A stretch of DNA of 64,000 bases from Anisus vortex. Lineage: Eukaryota > Mollusca > Gastropoda > Planorbidae. Both the position numbers and the translations under genes were made by a program. The notes below the pieces were generated by a model. It worked only from the letters and a program-made list of their open reading frames with translations, did no database searches and had not been told where the DNA came from. Position 1 is the first letter of the stretch; the number at the start of each line of letters is the position of its first letter. The stretch covers positions 4,170,553 to 4,234,552 of the forward strand of contig OX421499.1 of NCBI GenBank assembly GCA_949126835.1, given 5' to 3'. Below, one piece after another: positions 47,148 through 57,198 of the stretch.

Positions 47148-48385
47148 CGCCCCCACCCAATGAAAGAAATAATGTACCATAATTACCCAAGTAATACTCA
47201 ACATGGTACATTTTTCGTACTTAACACTATCGTTTTAACAACCATCAATCAATGGAAGATTATAAGACAATTTAAGCAAACATGGCTCACTGGCACAACT
47301 AAATTATAAAAAGTGTCACTACCCAATGGTAATTGTGATTATAACGTGATGGACAAATATTTCCCCGTTAATATTAATATTAACTAATGTCTCAACAAGT
47401 ACAAATAATTCAAAAATATTCTAGTCATTCTTTTTTTAACTATGTACAGTTGTGTGGATTTCCACCAAAAAATTTGTAAAAAGTCTTAATCTATTTAAAC
47501 AAATATAACATTGCTCAAACTCTGTCAATTTTCAACAGTTTACTTCTAATATACAAACCAAAAGATAAGTAATACGTAGCTCGAATCAAACTATAGGTTA
47601 CTTCCCCTTTAAATTACAGTGTCAACTTGACATTAACAGGGTTCATACCTAAGATGATGATACTTCCCCTTTTCTCAAATATGAGGAGAAAATACGCTCT
47701 AGTTACGATTACTACAGTAATCTCAATGTTAAAATGTAATCCACTATTATGCGTTTTTGGCAAATTTGAAAGTTTAATATAAAAGTTTGTTCAGGGTTGA
47801 ATGAGTGTACACCTTTAGGTACCTTTGTTTCCCTCCGTTCCTGGATATATGGAATATATAACCTATACAACATAGTGAATATCCACTAGTTTTTCCCATT
47901 CTATTACCATGATATAACAATTTAGCAATAGATTTCCAATATTATCTATTAATTTATACCAATTGATATTACATCTCTTTCTAAGATACAAATTGTACAT
48001 ATTATTATTTAGTTCCATTCATTAACTAAAATAAAAACAAGATAATAAATCAACTAGCTCAAAGTTTTCTCACTTAATTGCATGTGATGACAATTACTTT
48101 CATCCATCCATATCAAGTAAATACGTGCATATATATTTATTGCATCATGCATCAAAATTTAAATGGAATTTCTTTTCCATAATCAAATGAATTTAAAATA
48201 TATCAGAACATCAATATTATACATGATTATAAAAATTATTAATACTTTCAAAAGACTTGACTTCTGATTGATACAAGTATTCTATAGGTATTCCATGATC
48301 AAAATTCAAACGAATGATAGGTTATCATGACACATTCTTAATGAAAAAATGAGATGATCTGAAAAAGAAGTATTGGGTTATTCAG
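47148..48385 (-). other. 1.2-kb non-coding region between pol and 3' LTR
   Basis: AT-rich, with no open frame over about 60 codons except one overlapping the LTR edge. This is where an env gene would lie in a retrovirus-like element; none is present. Beyond the polypurine tract next to the LTR I see no motif. Confidence 0.8.
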
Positions 48386-51001
48386 TCAATCATGTAGCAC
48401 CCGAGATAGAGTATCAGCTGTGACGTTGTCCCTACCCCTCAGGTGTTTTATGTTTAAGTCATAGGCTTGGAGGAATAAGCTCCATCTAACAAGCCTCTGG
48501 TTTTGCTTGACCCTGGAGAGAAAAGTCAGAGGGTTGTGGTCGGTCAGTATTTCTATCGGGTACCCAGAGCTGTTTACATAGAAATCAAACTGTTTTAACG
48601 CTAGTATCAACCCTAAAAGTTCCTTCTCACTTGTATTATAATTACGTTCATGGATATTGAAGTTCTGTGAGTGGTAGCACACCGGGTGCTCCTCTCCGTG
48701 GTCATCCTGCTGAGTTAGCACCGCTCCCATCCCAGTATCGCACGCGTCTACTGCAATTTTAAAGGGTCTATCAAAACGCGGGGTCACCAAAATAGGTGCC
48801 CTGGATAATCTTAACTTCAACTCATCAAACGCCTTTTGGCACTTGTCAGACCAAACAAAGCGATTGTTCTTCTTTAGTAGGTCAGTTAAGGGGCAAGCTA
48901 CCGTAGAAAAGTCCTGGCAAAACTTACGATAATACCCGGCCATTCCAAGGTAACTACGGAGTTGTTTCCTTGTCTGTGGCACTGGGACATTCTGAATAGC
49001 TTCTATTTTAGCATTTACTGGTTTAACCTTTCCACCACCCACTACATGTCCAAGATACTCGATAGTGGCATGTCCAAACTGACTCTTAGCCAGGTTTATT
49101 GTCAAATTGGCGTCATTCAGTCGTTCAAACAAGTGTCGTAGTTGACTGACATGTGTCTTGAAATCTGTACTATACACCACTATGTCGTCGAGGTAGGCAT
49201 TACACTGGAAGAGACCGCGAGTGATGGTGTTTATAAGCCTTTGAAACGTCGCAGGGGCATTACGGAGTCCGAATGGCATGACCTTATACCTGTAAAGTCC
49301 GTCAGGTGTCACAAAGGCGGATACTTCCTGTGCCCGTGGCGTCAAAGGAATCTGAAAGTACGCGGAGAGAAGATCAATTTTTGTCACATACGTCGCGTCA
49401 CATATCTTATCAATGAGGTCATCAATACGAGGAATGGGATACGAGTCAGTCTTTGTCAAATTATTTAATTTCCTAAAGTCTGTACAAAACCGCAATGTGT
49501 TGTCGGCTTTTGGTACCAACACACAGGGTGAAGACCATTCGCTATCACATTCTTCCACTATGTCATTTTCTAACATATACTTCACCTCTGCTCTAATATG
49601 TTCAAGTCTAATGGGGTTAACTCTATATGGATGCTGTTTAATTGGCCTGGCACCCTCAGTTAATACTACATCGTGTTCTATTAGATGTGTCCTCCTGGGA
49701 ACATCTGTAAACAGTGACTTATATTCATGTACCAGCTCAATAATCTCCTCCTTAACTTCTACCGGAAGATGTTCTAGCCTTGTATCTAAACTCTTAAGGG
49801 CATCTGTATTATTAAGTTTACTTTCTGCAAACTTATATTCTATCCTAGATAAATCCGTCGGGACTCTAGCTAATGAAATCATGGGGACCTCCCGTGGTTT
49901 ACTCTTTTCCCTGGAAACATAGGGCTTAAGTAAATTAATATGGCATACCCTCTGTTTTTGTCTCCGGTCAGGAGTCTTTATCAAATAATTGACCTCGCCA
50001 AGCTTTGACTCTATCTCATAGGGTCCACTAAACTTTGCACTTAAAGGCTGATTTTGCAAAGGTAGAAACACAAGAACTTTGTCACCTGGTGCAAAAGTTC
50101 TAGCTGTAGCTTTACGGTCATAGTTCTGTCTCATACGCTCCTGCATCTGTGGAAAATGAATCTTCACATGGTTAAAAGCATGATAAAGCCTATTTTTAAA
50201 TTTATCTACATATGACAAAAGTCCAATCGGTTCACTGTCCGTTAGCCAAGTTTCATGTAGAAGTTTCAACGGACCTCTGACTGAGTGTCCATACACAAGT
50301 TCGAATGGGCTAAACCCCAGGGATTCCTGAGTGGCCTCCCTTGCAGCGAACAGTACATAAGGCACACCCTTATCCCAGTCTTTCTCGTTTTCATAACAGT
50401 ACTTTTTAAGCATCGATTTTAATGTCTGATGAAACCTTTCCAGAGCTCCCTGGCTCTCAGGATGATAGGCACTTGATAGCCTATGGCTTATCCCTAATTG
50501 TTCCATGACTTGTTTGAAAATGTTCGAAGTAAAGTTAGTCCCCTGGTCGGACTGTACTGTCTTCGGTAGGCCATAACGTGTGAAGAAATTTCTCAGGCCG
50601 TCTACCACCTTCACTGTTGTTATGTTCCGCAACGGAATGGCTTCCGGGAAGCGAGTGGATGAACACATGACTGTGAGCAGGTATTGAAAACCGGCTTTTG
50701 TTTTCGGCAACGGGCCCACGCAATCAATGAGTATATGACTGAATGGTTCGTCGAACGCTGGTATCGGCTGGAGTGGAGCGACAGGAATTCGTTGGTTAGG
50801 ACGTCCTACCATTTGGCATACGTGGCAAGTCTTGCAGTATTGTTCGACATCTCTTCTCAGTCCTGGCCAGTAGAAGTAAGGGAGGATACGGTGGTGCGTT
50901 TTTCGGACTCCCATGTGACCAGCGAAAGGAAGATCATGCGCCATACGCAGTATATCTTGACGATAGCACTTATTATTACAATCTGGTGAATACTGTCCCA
51001 C
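48386..51001 (-). CDS. pol: Pol: integrase, reverse transcriptase, RNase H (in that order)
   Basis: 871 codons, uninterrupted. Residues 29-62 carry the integrase zinc finger (H29, H36, C56, C59). The integrase core follows with D93, D152 and E188, a DD35E spacing, and a GPY module near 325-330 (SGPYEI). Residues 390-470 form a linker into reverse transcriptase, with FCTDFRKLN near 505-513, KIDLLSAYF (D543) and YLDD at 603-606. RNase H follows with D752, E792 and D821 and ends in GRDNVTADTLSR. All catalytic residues I can check are present. In canonical Ty3/Gypsy elements integrase comes last; here it is first. The frame overlaps the upstream Gag-protease frame by 145 bp, and the start ATG used here is only the first in frame. 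Homology to integrase begins upstream, across a -1 shift near 50985. The product would make cDNA and integrate it. Confidence 0.95.
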   Translation of the reverse strand: MGQYSPDCNNKCYRQDILRMAHDLPFAGHMGVRKTHHRILPYFYWPGLRRDVEQYCKTCHVCQMVGRPNQRIPVAPLQPIPAFDEPFSHILIDCVGPLPKTKAGFQYLLTVMCSSTRFPEAIPLRNITTVKVVDGLRNFFTRYGLPKTVQSDQGTNFTSNIFKQVMEQLGISHRLSSAYHPESQGALERFHQTLKSMLKKYCYENEKDWDKGVPYVLFAAREATQESLGFSPFELVYGHSVRGPLKLLHETWLTDSEPIGLLSYVDKFKNRLYHAFNHVKIHFPQMQERMRQNYDRKATARTFAPGDKVLVFLPLQNQPLSAKFSGPYEIESKLGEVNYLIKTPDRRQKQRVCHINLLKPYVSREKSKPREVPMISLARVPTDLSRIEYKFAESKLNNTDALKSLDTRLEHLPVEVKEEIIELVHEYKSLFTDVPRRTHLIEHDVVLTEGARPIKQHPYRVNPIRLEHIRAEVKYMLENDIVEECDSEWSSPCVLVPKADNTLRFCTDFRKLNNLTKTDSYPIPRIDDLIDKICDATYVTKIDLLSAYFQIPLTPRAQEVSAFVTPDGLYRYKVMPFGLRNAPATFQRLINTITRGLFQCNAYLDDIVVYSTDFKTHVSQLRHLFERLNDANLTINLAKSQFGHATIEYLGHVVGGGKVKPVNAKIEAIQNVPVPQTRKQLRSYLGMAGYYRKFCQDFSTVACPLTDLLKKNNRFVWSDKCQKAFDELKLRLSRAPILVTPRFDRPFKIAVDACDTGMGAVLTQQDDHGEEHPVCYHSQNFNIHERNYNTSEKELLGLILALKQFDFYVNSSGYPIEILTDHNPLTFLSRVKQNQRLVRWSLFLQAYDLNIKHLRGRDNVTADTLSRVLHD

Positions 51002-52887
51002 TCGTTTGTACCTGAGTTGAGCGGTTTCGACTTTCTCATCAACACTTCATCTTTCATGTAGAAACATTCCGCCATTGCATCTGCAGTCTTTTCATCAACA
51101 GCTTTCATTCTGAGTTGCATTATTACTTCGTCATTCAATTGTTCTTTCACTAATTTCTGCTTTGGTGACAAAATGTTATCGTTCTCTGTTGCATCACCAG
51201 TTGTTAGTTCAGCAAAGAACGTAGCACTTAAATCGATGTCAGGTGTTTCAGTTATCACTGTTTCATTCGCATGTGTGTCTTCAGAACAGACAAACACATC
51301 TTTCGTTGCACTACACGGCGTAGCAGGAGTCTTTACCGACTTCTTTTTCTGCATTGCTCTTGTCAGTGCACATGTTGGGCGTTCATTGGCAGGACGTAGG
51401 TTTTTGTCCTCCGCCATCTTTGTCTCCAACACTTTAACCATGGGCTCGACAGTGACTCTGCCGCCCATAATGTCATTTCCTAATATCATGGAAACGCCTT
51501 TGACGGGTAGTGCGCGCCACACTCCCACTACGATGTTACCTGTAAAAATATCCGACTCGAGTTTTATTCTGTGCAGTGGAGCTTCCACAGCCTCCATACT
51601 AGCACCTCTCAGCACAACAGACTCACCGGTACTGGTGGCATCTGTTAACGGCACACTGCCCTCCAGGATCACGCTGACAGCAGAGCCCGTGTCACGTAAT
51701 ATCTGTATTTTCTTCTTGCTGAGTACATCGACTTCTGTCGACACTGTCCCCTCATAGACAAAGGGTCGAAAATTGGATAGGTCGTCCTCTTCCGGGACTT
51801 CAGGAACCATCTGTTCCTCACGGCCTTCTGAAAGCATAATAGATTGAGTACAGCTATTCTCTTTTACCTTAGATAGACTGTTCTCAAAAACCATCGACAC
51901 CACAACTATGGGCGATGCCGGCCGCATTTCTTTTGAGTTTCTTGACCCTGTGTTGCACACTTCTTCTGTCTGCTTGCTGTCTTTCTGCACTCTGGCACAG
52001 TGTAGAATAGCACCTTGCTTCTTGGTAAGGATCCAACAATCTTTCTTCATGTGGCCCTCTTTCTTGCAATTGAAACATACCACCTTTGCTTTATTTACAT
52101 CTGTCTGCTTCCTGAAATGAACTAAGTTACTATTATTATTTACACCACTGTTCTTATTATTGTTTTCACTTGTCTCTTTTGGTTTACTAGCCTCCTTGGG
52201 CTCTGGTTTGTGCACTTTGGGTTTGTCAGCATAATATGGCTTTATGCTGGCGTGAATTATGGCATAGTTATCTGCCAATCTAGCAGCTTCATGCACATCT
52301 TCAACCCCTCGGTCTGAGATGTGGGTTTTAATATCCACTCGAATACAATCATTGAATTCCTCAAACAATATTAGGTTCTTGAGTTTATCAAACTCACTTA
52401 CATTCTGTGACCTTAGCCACTGTTCTAACATTTTCTCCTTTTGTCTCAAAAAGTCAACATGAGTTTGATCATATGCCTTCTTTCTGTCTCTAAATAGCTT
52501 TCTATATTTTTCTGGTGTCAGGGAATAACTTTTTAGCACCCTATCTTTGATTACTTCATAGTCATTTATTTCCTCGGGTGTTAAACTCAACACTACGTCC
52601 AATGCTTTTCCTTTGTTGAGAGTTGACCTTAACAATAAAGCCATCTTATCATCAGGGAACTGATAATCTACAGCTATCCTCTCAAAAAGCAAAAAGAAAT
52701 CTTGAACATCTTCTTCTCTGAATATAGGCAAGTGTTGCTTCATTGCGCTGATATCCATACCATTGCTGTCCCTACGATGGTCAGGTCTGTTCATGCGTGC
52801 CATCTCTATCCTTTCTCTGCTTTCAATTTCTATCCTAATTCTTTCCAATTCTCTCCTTTCCATACTTTCTAATTCCATTCTCTTCAT
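50857..52887 (-). CDS. gag-pro: Gag capsid, zinc knuckle and protease
   Basis: 676 codons. Residues 1-35 are a charged helix, probably coiled coil (repeated Glu/Arg/Met). About 50-215 is a capsid region resembling the SCAN-like Gag fold of Ty3/Gypsy elements (LLLRSTLNKGKALDVV, EEFNDCIRVDIKTHIS). A CX2CX4HX4C zinc knuckle lies at 271-284 (CFNCKKEGHMKKDC). The aspartic protease motif DTGSAVS is at 399-405, with LGNDIMGG further on. After about residue 635 the sequence is the pre-integrase region. The last 40 or so residues, past the shift near 50985, are out of frame and not native. Upstream, the helix is open back to a stop at about 52908, and the Gag N-terminus is in another frame. Confidence 0.9.
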   Translation of the reverse strand: MKRMELESMERRELERIRIEIESRERIEMARMNRPDHRRDSNGMDISAMKQHLPIFREEDVQDFFLLFERIAVDYQFPDDKMALLLRSTLNKGKALDVVLSLTPEEINDYEVIKDRVLKSYSLTPEKYRKLFRDRKKAYDQTHVDFLRQKEKMLEQWLRSQNVSEFDKLKNLILFEEFNDCIRVDIKTHISDRGVEDVHEAARLADNYAIIHASIKPYYADKPKVHKPEPKEASKPKETSENNNKNSGVNNNSNLVHFRKQTDVNKAKVVCFNCKKEGHMKKDCWILTKKQGAILHCARVQKDSKQTEEVCNTGSRNSKEMRPASPIVVVSMVFENSLSKVKENSCTQSIMLSEGREEQMVPEVPEEDDLSNFRPFVYEGTVSTEVDVLSKKKIQILRDTGSAVSVILEGSVPLTDATSTGESVVLRGASMEAVEAPLHRIKLESDIFTGNIVVGVWRALPVKGVSMILGNDIMGGRVTVEPMVKVLETKMAEDKNLRPANERPTCALTRAMQKKKSVKTPATPCSATKDVFVCSEDTHANETVITETPDIDLSATFFAELTTGDATENDNILSPKQKLVKEQLNDEVIMQLRMKAVDEKTADAMAECFYMKDEVLMRKSKPLNSGTNEWDSIHQIVIISAIVKIYCVWRMIFLSLVTWESEKRTTVSSLTSTGQD

Positions 52888-52901
52888 AGCTAATTGGAAT
52901 T

Positions 52902-53216
52902 TTAGGTTTCACTCAACCCTTCATCTTCATCATTGTTTGATGATCTAGATGACATATTTCTTACCTCGTCTCCGTGGGCAATTACCTCGCCCCCACTGGG
53001 AGCTACATAACCTTCATTGATATCGTTCTGTCCCACTTCAACTACATTACCAGTGTTCATGGCATTCTGCCCGTTCAAACATGTCATAATTTCTTTGATC
53101 AAACGATTACGATTAGGTCTTGCCTGTCCTGCCTCAATCCCAAAGGACTCAGCTAATTCTTTTAGTTCAGCAAATGACATGGCATTAAGTTCCTCACTTG
53201 ATATATTCGAAGCCAT
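52902..53216 (-). CDS. Gag N-terminal piece, SAP-like
   Basis: 104 codons ending at a stop 15 bp before the next frame. Residues 13-40 (MSFAELKELAESFGIE and on to RNRLIKEIM) resemble a SAP-like helix-extension-helix, seen at the N-terminus of Gag in several LTR element groups. The rest is acidic and Asn/Ser-rich. It is the same-strand neighbour of Gag-protease and separated from it by a shift of the same direction as at the Gag-Pol border, so I read it as the original N-terminus of Gag. Confidence 0.7.
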   Translation of the reverse strand: MASNISSEELNAMSFAELKELAESFGIEAGQARPNRNRLIKEIMTCLNGQNAMNTGNVVEVGQNDINEGYVAPSGGEVIAHGDEVRNMSSRSSNNDEDEGLSET

Positions 53217-53652
53217 AGTATAGCGTTCGAAATATTTGTGATAGTAGAGTAGTATATATTGTATAATAAAATATAAAGTTCCAACTTACGATTTGTCCAG
53301 AAATTTGCACAATATAAATATTACACACTTCGTGGAATCTTCACACTTTCCAAGGAATAAATACGCAAACCAGTTCCCTCCTCTTTTTAAAAAAGAATAG
53401 TTTCGCAGTCCTAGAAAACGAAACACAAATATGCCGCTCTCAGTACTACTAATGTCACAAAATATTTATAGGTCAGGAAAAAATATAACTCAAATTTTCC
53501 AGACGAGATCAACAAATTTTTTCCAATCCCAGATCAAGAAAAGTAGAACTCAAATCTACCGAACGAGACCACCAAATTTTGTCAATCCTAGGTCAGGAAA
53601 AGTAGAACTCAAATATACCGGGCGAGACCACCAAATTTTGTTACGTCCACAA
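53217..53652 (-). promoter_or_regulatory. 5' leader with 60-bp triplication and primer-binding region
   Basis: Between the 5' LTR and Gag. 53471-53650 holds three diverged 60-bp units, each with AAACTCAAAT-type and CGAGACCACCAAATTTT sequence. In element orientation the LTR is followed by TTGTGGACGTAACAAAA and then TTTGGTGGTCTCGCC. Either TGGACGTAACA or TGGTGGTCTCG could be the tRNA primer-binding site; the latter recurs in the second unit. I cannot identify the tRNA. Confidence 0.6.
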
Positions 53653-54314
53653 TCCCCTTGTGGCCAGAGCTGTGTAGATCTTGCTGATAATTCTCGTTAG
53701 TCCTAGGGGAGACTTTAATTATTAGTATTTATGTTTCAGTATTACACGAACTCTTCTTATAGTCCTGGGCACAAATTCAGTATTTGTATTCCAACATTTC
53801 CTTTCTTGTACATTAGAGTAGTAGATAAATCTTATTGTAATGTATACAACACAATCGAATAGTAACTTGACAAGGAAGCTTCAGTGTAACTGTTGTTGAT
53901 AGTTTATTTCAGGTGGTATGTTCAATATATACAATATATCTATTATGTACAGTTAGAATAAAATAGTGCAAACACAAACGTTCTCAAAGGAACATATTTT
54001 GAAACTCTCCGTCTTTCAGACAAAACAAATCATTAAATACTATCCGAGTGGTGCAAGGGACAGACCCATTACCAGTAGGGGTGAAAATCATGGTATCATT
54101 ACAAAACTCATAACAAAAACGATAGGAACTTCCCCTATTAAATAATGAGTCGTTCCCAGACCCTGAGAATTTGAGATCAACACAGAATCCCAACATTACC
54201 TAGAACCTTTTGTTTTCCTACTAAACGTCCTAATATTGTGTGTAGTAAGAAAAGAGAGAGAGAGAGGAATAAACATTGCGTGTTCCAATTCTTGGAAAAA
54301 CAATATACATGACA
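53653..54314 (-). repeat. 5' LTR
   Basis: Aligned to 46486-47147 at a constant offset of 7167. The four mismatches seen are all A/T transversions. A short GA microsatellite near the element's 5' end has the same length in both. I cannot place a TATA box or poly(A) site with confidence. Confidence 0.92.
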
Positions 54315-54318
54315 TATA

Positions 54319-54762
54319 GATCACGTGAAAGTCACGTGAAAGTCTATTGATTTTGGCTTCAAGAATAGTTAGCCTATAGTTTTCGGGCCCAATCCATTCT
54401 TAAGTGAACTGGCTCATATAATAGACTGCAAGTAAATATCTAGAAAATTTATATCTATCAATCAACATAAATATGTATCTACAATCTACATAGTCTCTCT
54501 CTCTCTCTTCCTCTCTCTCTCTTCCTCTCTCTCTCTCTCTCTCTTTCTCTCTTTCTCTCTCTCTCTTTGTCTCGGAAACAGGGACAGAAGAAGATAAAAA
54601 GGAATTCAGATTTTCTACCCAACCTTTCCAGTCCGGGGATAATATCCGGGATTTATATTTAGGCCAAAAGGCATTAGATCATAACAAAGCCATAGAAAAT
54701 GCCTTAAATACATAGTAGGCCTATAGAGTATGTATACATCAATGAACATGTATATTCATTTA

Positions 54763-54797
<35 letters not shown>

Positions 54798-56182
54798 CTC
54801 CCTCTGAGAAAAACAGAGAGAAATGAAAAAAATAAAGGAATTCAGTTCTACAATCCAACATTTCCAGTATGGGGAAATTCGGGGAATTTTTAGACCAAAA
54901 CTCACGTTCATTAGAACTGTGACACTAATAGTAGTTCTTTCAGAGAGTCCAGTCCATGGAAACGGTTCTTTAAAAGAAAAAAAAACTCTGGGGGCCCCCG
55001 ACCGCCCCACCCCATCCTCCATTAGAGAACTGGGTCCCAACAACTGAAGTGAAAAAAAGGGGGGGGGGAGAGAGAGACTCGGGCTCTCTTTCAGTGGGGT
55101 TTGTTTTGAAAGAAAACAGGAGCCCGGGTGAGGGCGATAATCAAAACTTTCTAACTCCCCCTTTCCCTTCCCTATCTCGCCCCTCCCCTCCCTCCTCCCA
55201 CCGCCACAGCACATCATCCAATTTTTTTTTTAAATATAATAATGACCGGGAGGGGGGAGGGGAATTAATGGTGGATATAAGAGAGAGGGAGGAAGTAAAA
55301 AATCGGGTATTAGTAGTTGATTGCATGTGTTTGGTGGGTTGAGTTTGGGGGCGCCGGGGAGGAGGGGGATAAGGGGGGGGGGTGAACTCGGATGGGGCGG
55401 TGGGAGGAGGGGGTGGAGTGAGTCCATGCCAGAGTATGTGTTGTTGTTGTTTTTTTATGCGCAGTGACTTCTGGTGTTTTTTCTCTCCTCTCGTCGTACA
55501 GCTTGATGATGAGATGTATGATGAAGGATGGATTCCATCATAATTTAATAACTTTAATAAGTAATAACTTTATGATGTATGTGTGTGTGTGTGTGTATGT
55601 ATCTGAAGCGGGAGGGCGAATTGTTAAAAAGTGTGTGTGTGTGTGTAGGTAGAGCTGGGGGCATTTTGATCGTAGTGGTAGAGCTGATCGGGTTGGTGGG
55701 GGGGGGGAGACTCTTTAAAATATGAATGTGGGGGTCTGGTTCCAAAAAATGAATTGGAGGGAGGGTTTTGAAATGTGATATTGATTTTGGTAAATGAGAA
55801 ATGAGTGATGCTGAAATACATAATTATAGAATTAAGTAAGTGACACCCCCCCCCCCGGTAAAAACCAAAGTTTTAAATCAGTTTCTTAAGATTTTTATAC
55901 AATGCAAACAACACATTGAAAAGAAGCATAAAACTTTGGTTGTTGTAAGAAAAAAAAATGTGTCTAACATAATGAGCATTTGTAGGCCTGGAGGCCTATA
56001 TACAAAGAATTGTCACTTTTTAATAAGTTGAAATATAGAAATAATGTAAATTTTTATTTACCGTCCAAAAAAAAAAAAGTTATTTTATTAAAATTTTAAT
56101 GGGAATGGGTTAGAAAAATACTTATAAAAAAATATTACATTAAAAAAAATAATTCAAGTCTATAGATAATAAACGACTTAAA
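54319..56182. other. low-complexity and unassigned DNA
   Basis: CT runs (54492-54567, 54765-54794), G-rich tracts (55055-55070, 55245-55420, 55698-55708), GT runs (55577-55596, 55631-55648) and AT-rich DNA. Frames on both strands are low complexity. No gene. Confidence 0.65.
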
Positions 56183-56321
56183 GGCAGACCCTTTGAGATG
56201 GTTGGACGACGTCGAGATGGATCTCTGAGGCAGATCGGATCCATCCTGGAGAAAGAAAACAGCAGATAGGTCTTTGTGCAAGGAGGTGGTGAGGCAGGCC
56301 AGAGCCCTCCACGGGCTGTAG
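56183..56321 (+). mobile_element. LINE reverse-transcriptase C-terminal fragment, broken
   Basis: RWLDDVEMDL, then a stop, then DPSWRKKTADRSL, KEVVRQARALHGL and a stop. It resembles the C-terminal GRP-RWLDDV-W-KAADR-RQARALHGL signature of several LINE families. A 1-bp shift separates GRP from RWLDD, and there is one in-frame stop. It appears unrelated to the fragments at 23040 and 38233. Confidence 0.65.
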
Positions 56322-56775
56322 CGCCACAGATGATGAGATAATATAACATTAGGGACTACCAATAATGCTGCAAAGTTATCTGTTATACTTTTTATATTCG
56401 AGACTTTAGATTGTGGGGGGAGGGGGGAAGGTGTTATTAAATGTGATGACTGGACGCTTGTTTACAGAAGAATGTCGTACTCTGGATGCTTAACCTACCA
56501 CTATTACCACCAAATATGTAAGAGTCTCCGTTTGCTGGGCGGACTCGCGGGCCAGACTCTGTGCGCCTCCTCTTCACTGGCTAGTTAGTCTTGGGGACGT
56601 GATGGCTAGAAGCTGAGCTTGGTTGTTGTTGTGTTTTTTTTTAAAGTGTGACAACGACCAATATTTGTGTTTGATGTGCAAGTCCTCGCGCAGTTTTCCT
56701 TGATCTCACATACACAGCACACCAATGATTAAACAAACTAATTCGTGTAAAGTGGTAATGCACGATGCTGTTGCT
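56322..56775. other. unassigned
   Basis: Nothing recognised. Confidence 0.5.
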
Positions 56776-56850
56776 GGTGCTGATGGTGCTGATGGTGCTG
56801 ATGGTGCTGATGGTGCTGATGGTGCTGATGGTCCTGATGGTGTTGATAAC
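56776..56850. repeat. 9-bp tandem repeat (GGTGCTGAT)n
   Basis: About eight copies, the last two altered (GGTCCTGAT, GGTGTTGAT). Confidence 0.95.
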
Positions 56851-56908
56851 ATTGTATGGTCCTTCACGGCTTAAGAACACCAAACCAATAGTCAGTGGTG
56901 CTTTATAA

Positions 56909-57096
56909 AAGGGATCGGCAACCTGAGGAACACTTGGCACACTTGGCACGCAAAGCAAATTTCAATGGCACGCGGAAGAACCCCCAAAAAGGCTTTTCAA
57001 GTCTCTTCTACAAGAAAACAACTGGTCGACTTTTGGGCTTTTGGCACGCGGAATGTATTAGAAATCCTACTTTGGCACACTAAGATCAAAAGGTTG
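56909..57096 (+). mobile_element. hAT-B element, right end shortened, 8-bp target duplication
   Basis: CTTTATAA at 56901-56908 and 57097-57104. The left end AAGGGATCGGCAACC is intact but the right end stops at AAAGGTTGC, lacking the last 9 bp of the terminus. The body matches the other hAT-B copies in the opposite orientation. Confidence 0.85.
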
Positions 57097-57198
57097 CTTT
57101 ATAAGAACAAATGCTACCCAAACGTATAAAGAATTAAATCATAAACATAAAGCATCCACAGAAAAAAAAATACACAAAATGGTAATCCAGAATAGTTA

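Larger units (their letters stand above)
46486..54314 (-). mobile_element. Gmr1-like Ty3/Gypsy LTR retrotransposon, 7829 bp
   Basis: Two 662-bp LTRs (46486-47147 and 53653-54314) bracket a minus-strand Gag-protease-integrase-reverse transcriptase-RNase H region. TATA flanks both outer edges (46482-46485 and 54315-54318), a possible 4-bp target duplication, though AT-rich and so weak. Integrase precedes reverse transcriptase, unlike ordinary Ty3/Gypsy elements and like the Gmr1 group. No envelope or chromodomain sequence is seen. The coding region is broken into three frames, so this copy is probably not autonomous as assembled. Confidence 0.93.

Noticed and set aside
47148..48385. env gene in the LTR element
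   Set aside because: No frame of suitable length, no signal peptide or membrane segment.
48386..49200. Chromodomain at the end of Pol
   Set aside because: Pol ends in the RNase H region; the integrase C-terminal region has a GPY module but no chromodomain-like sequence.
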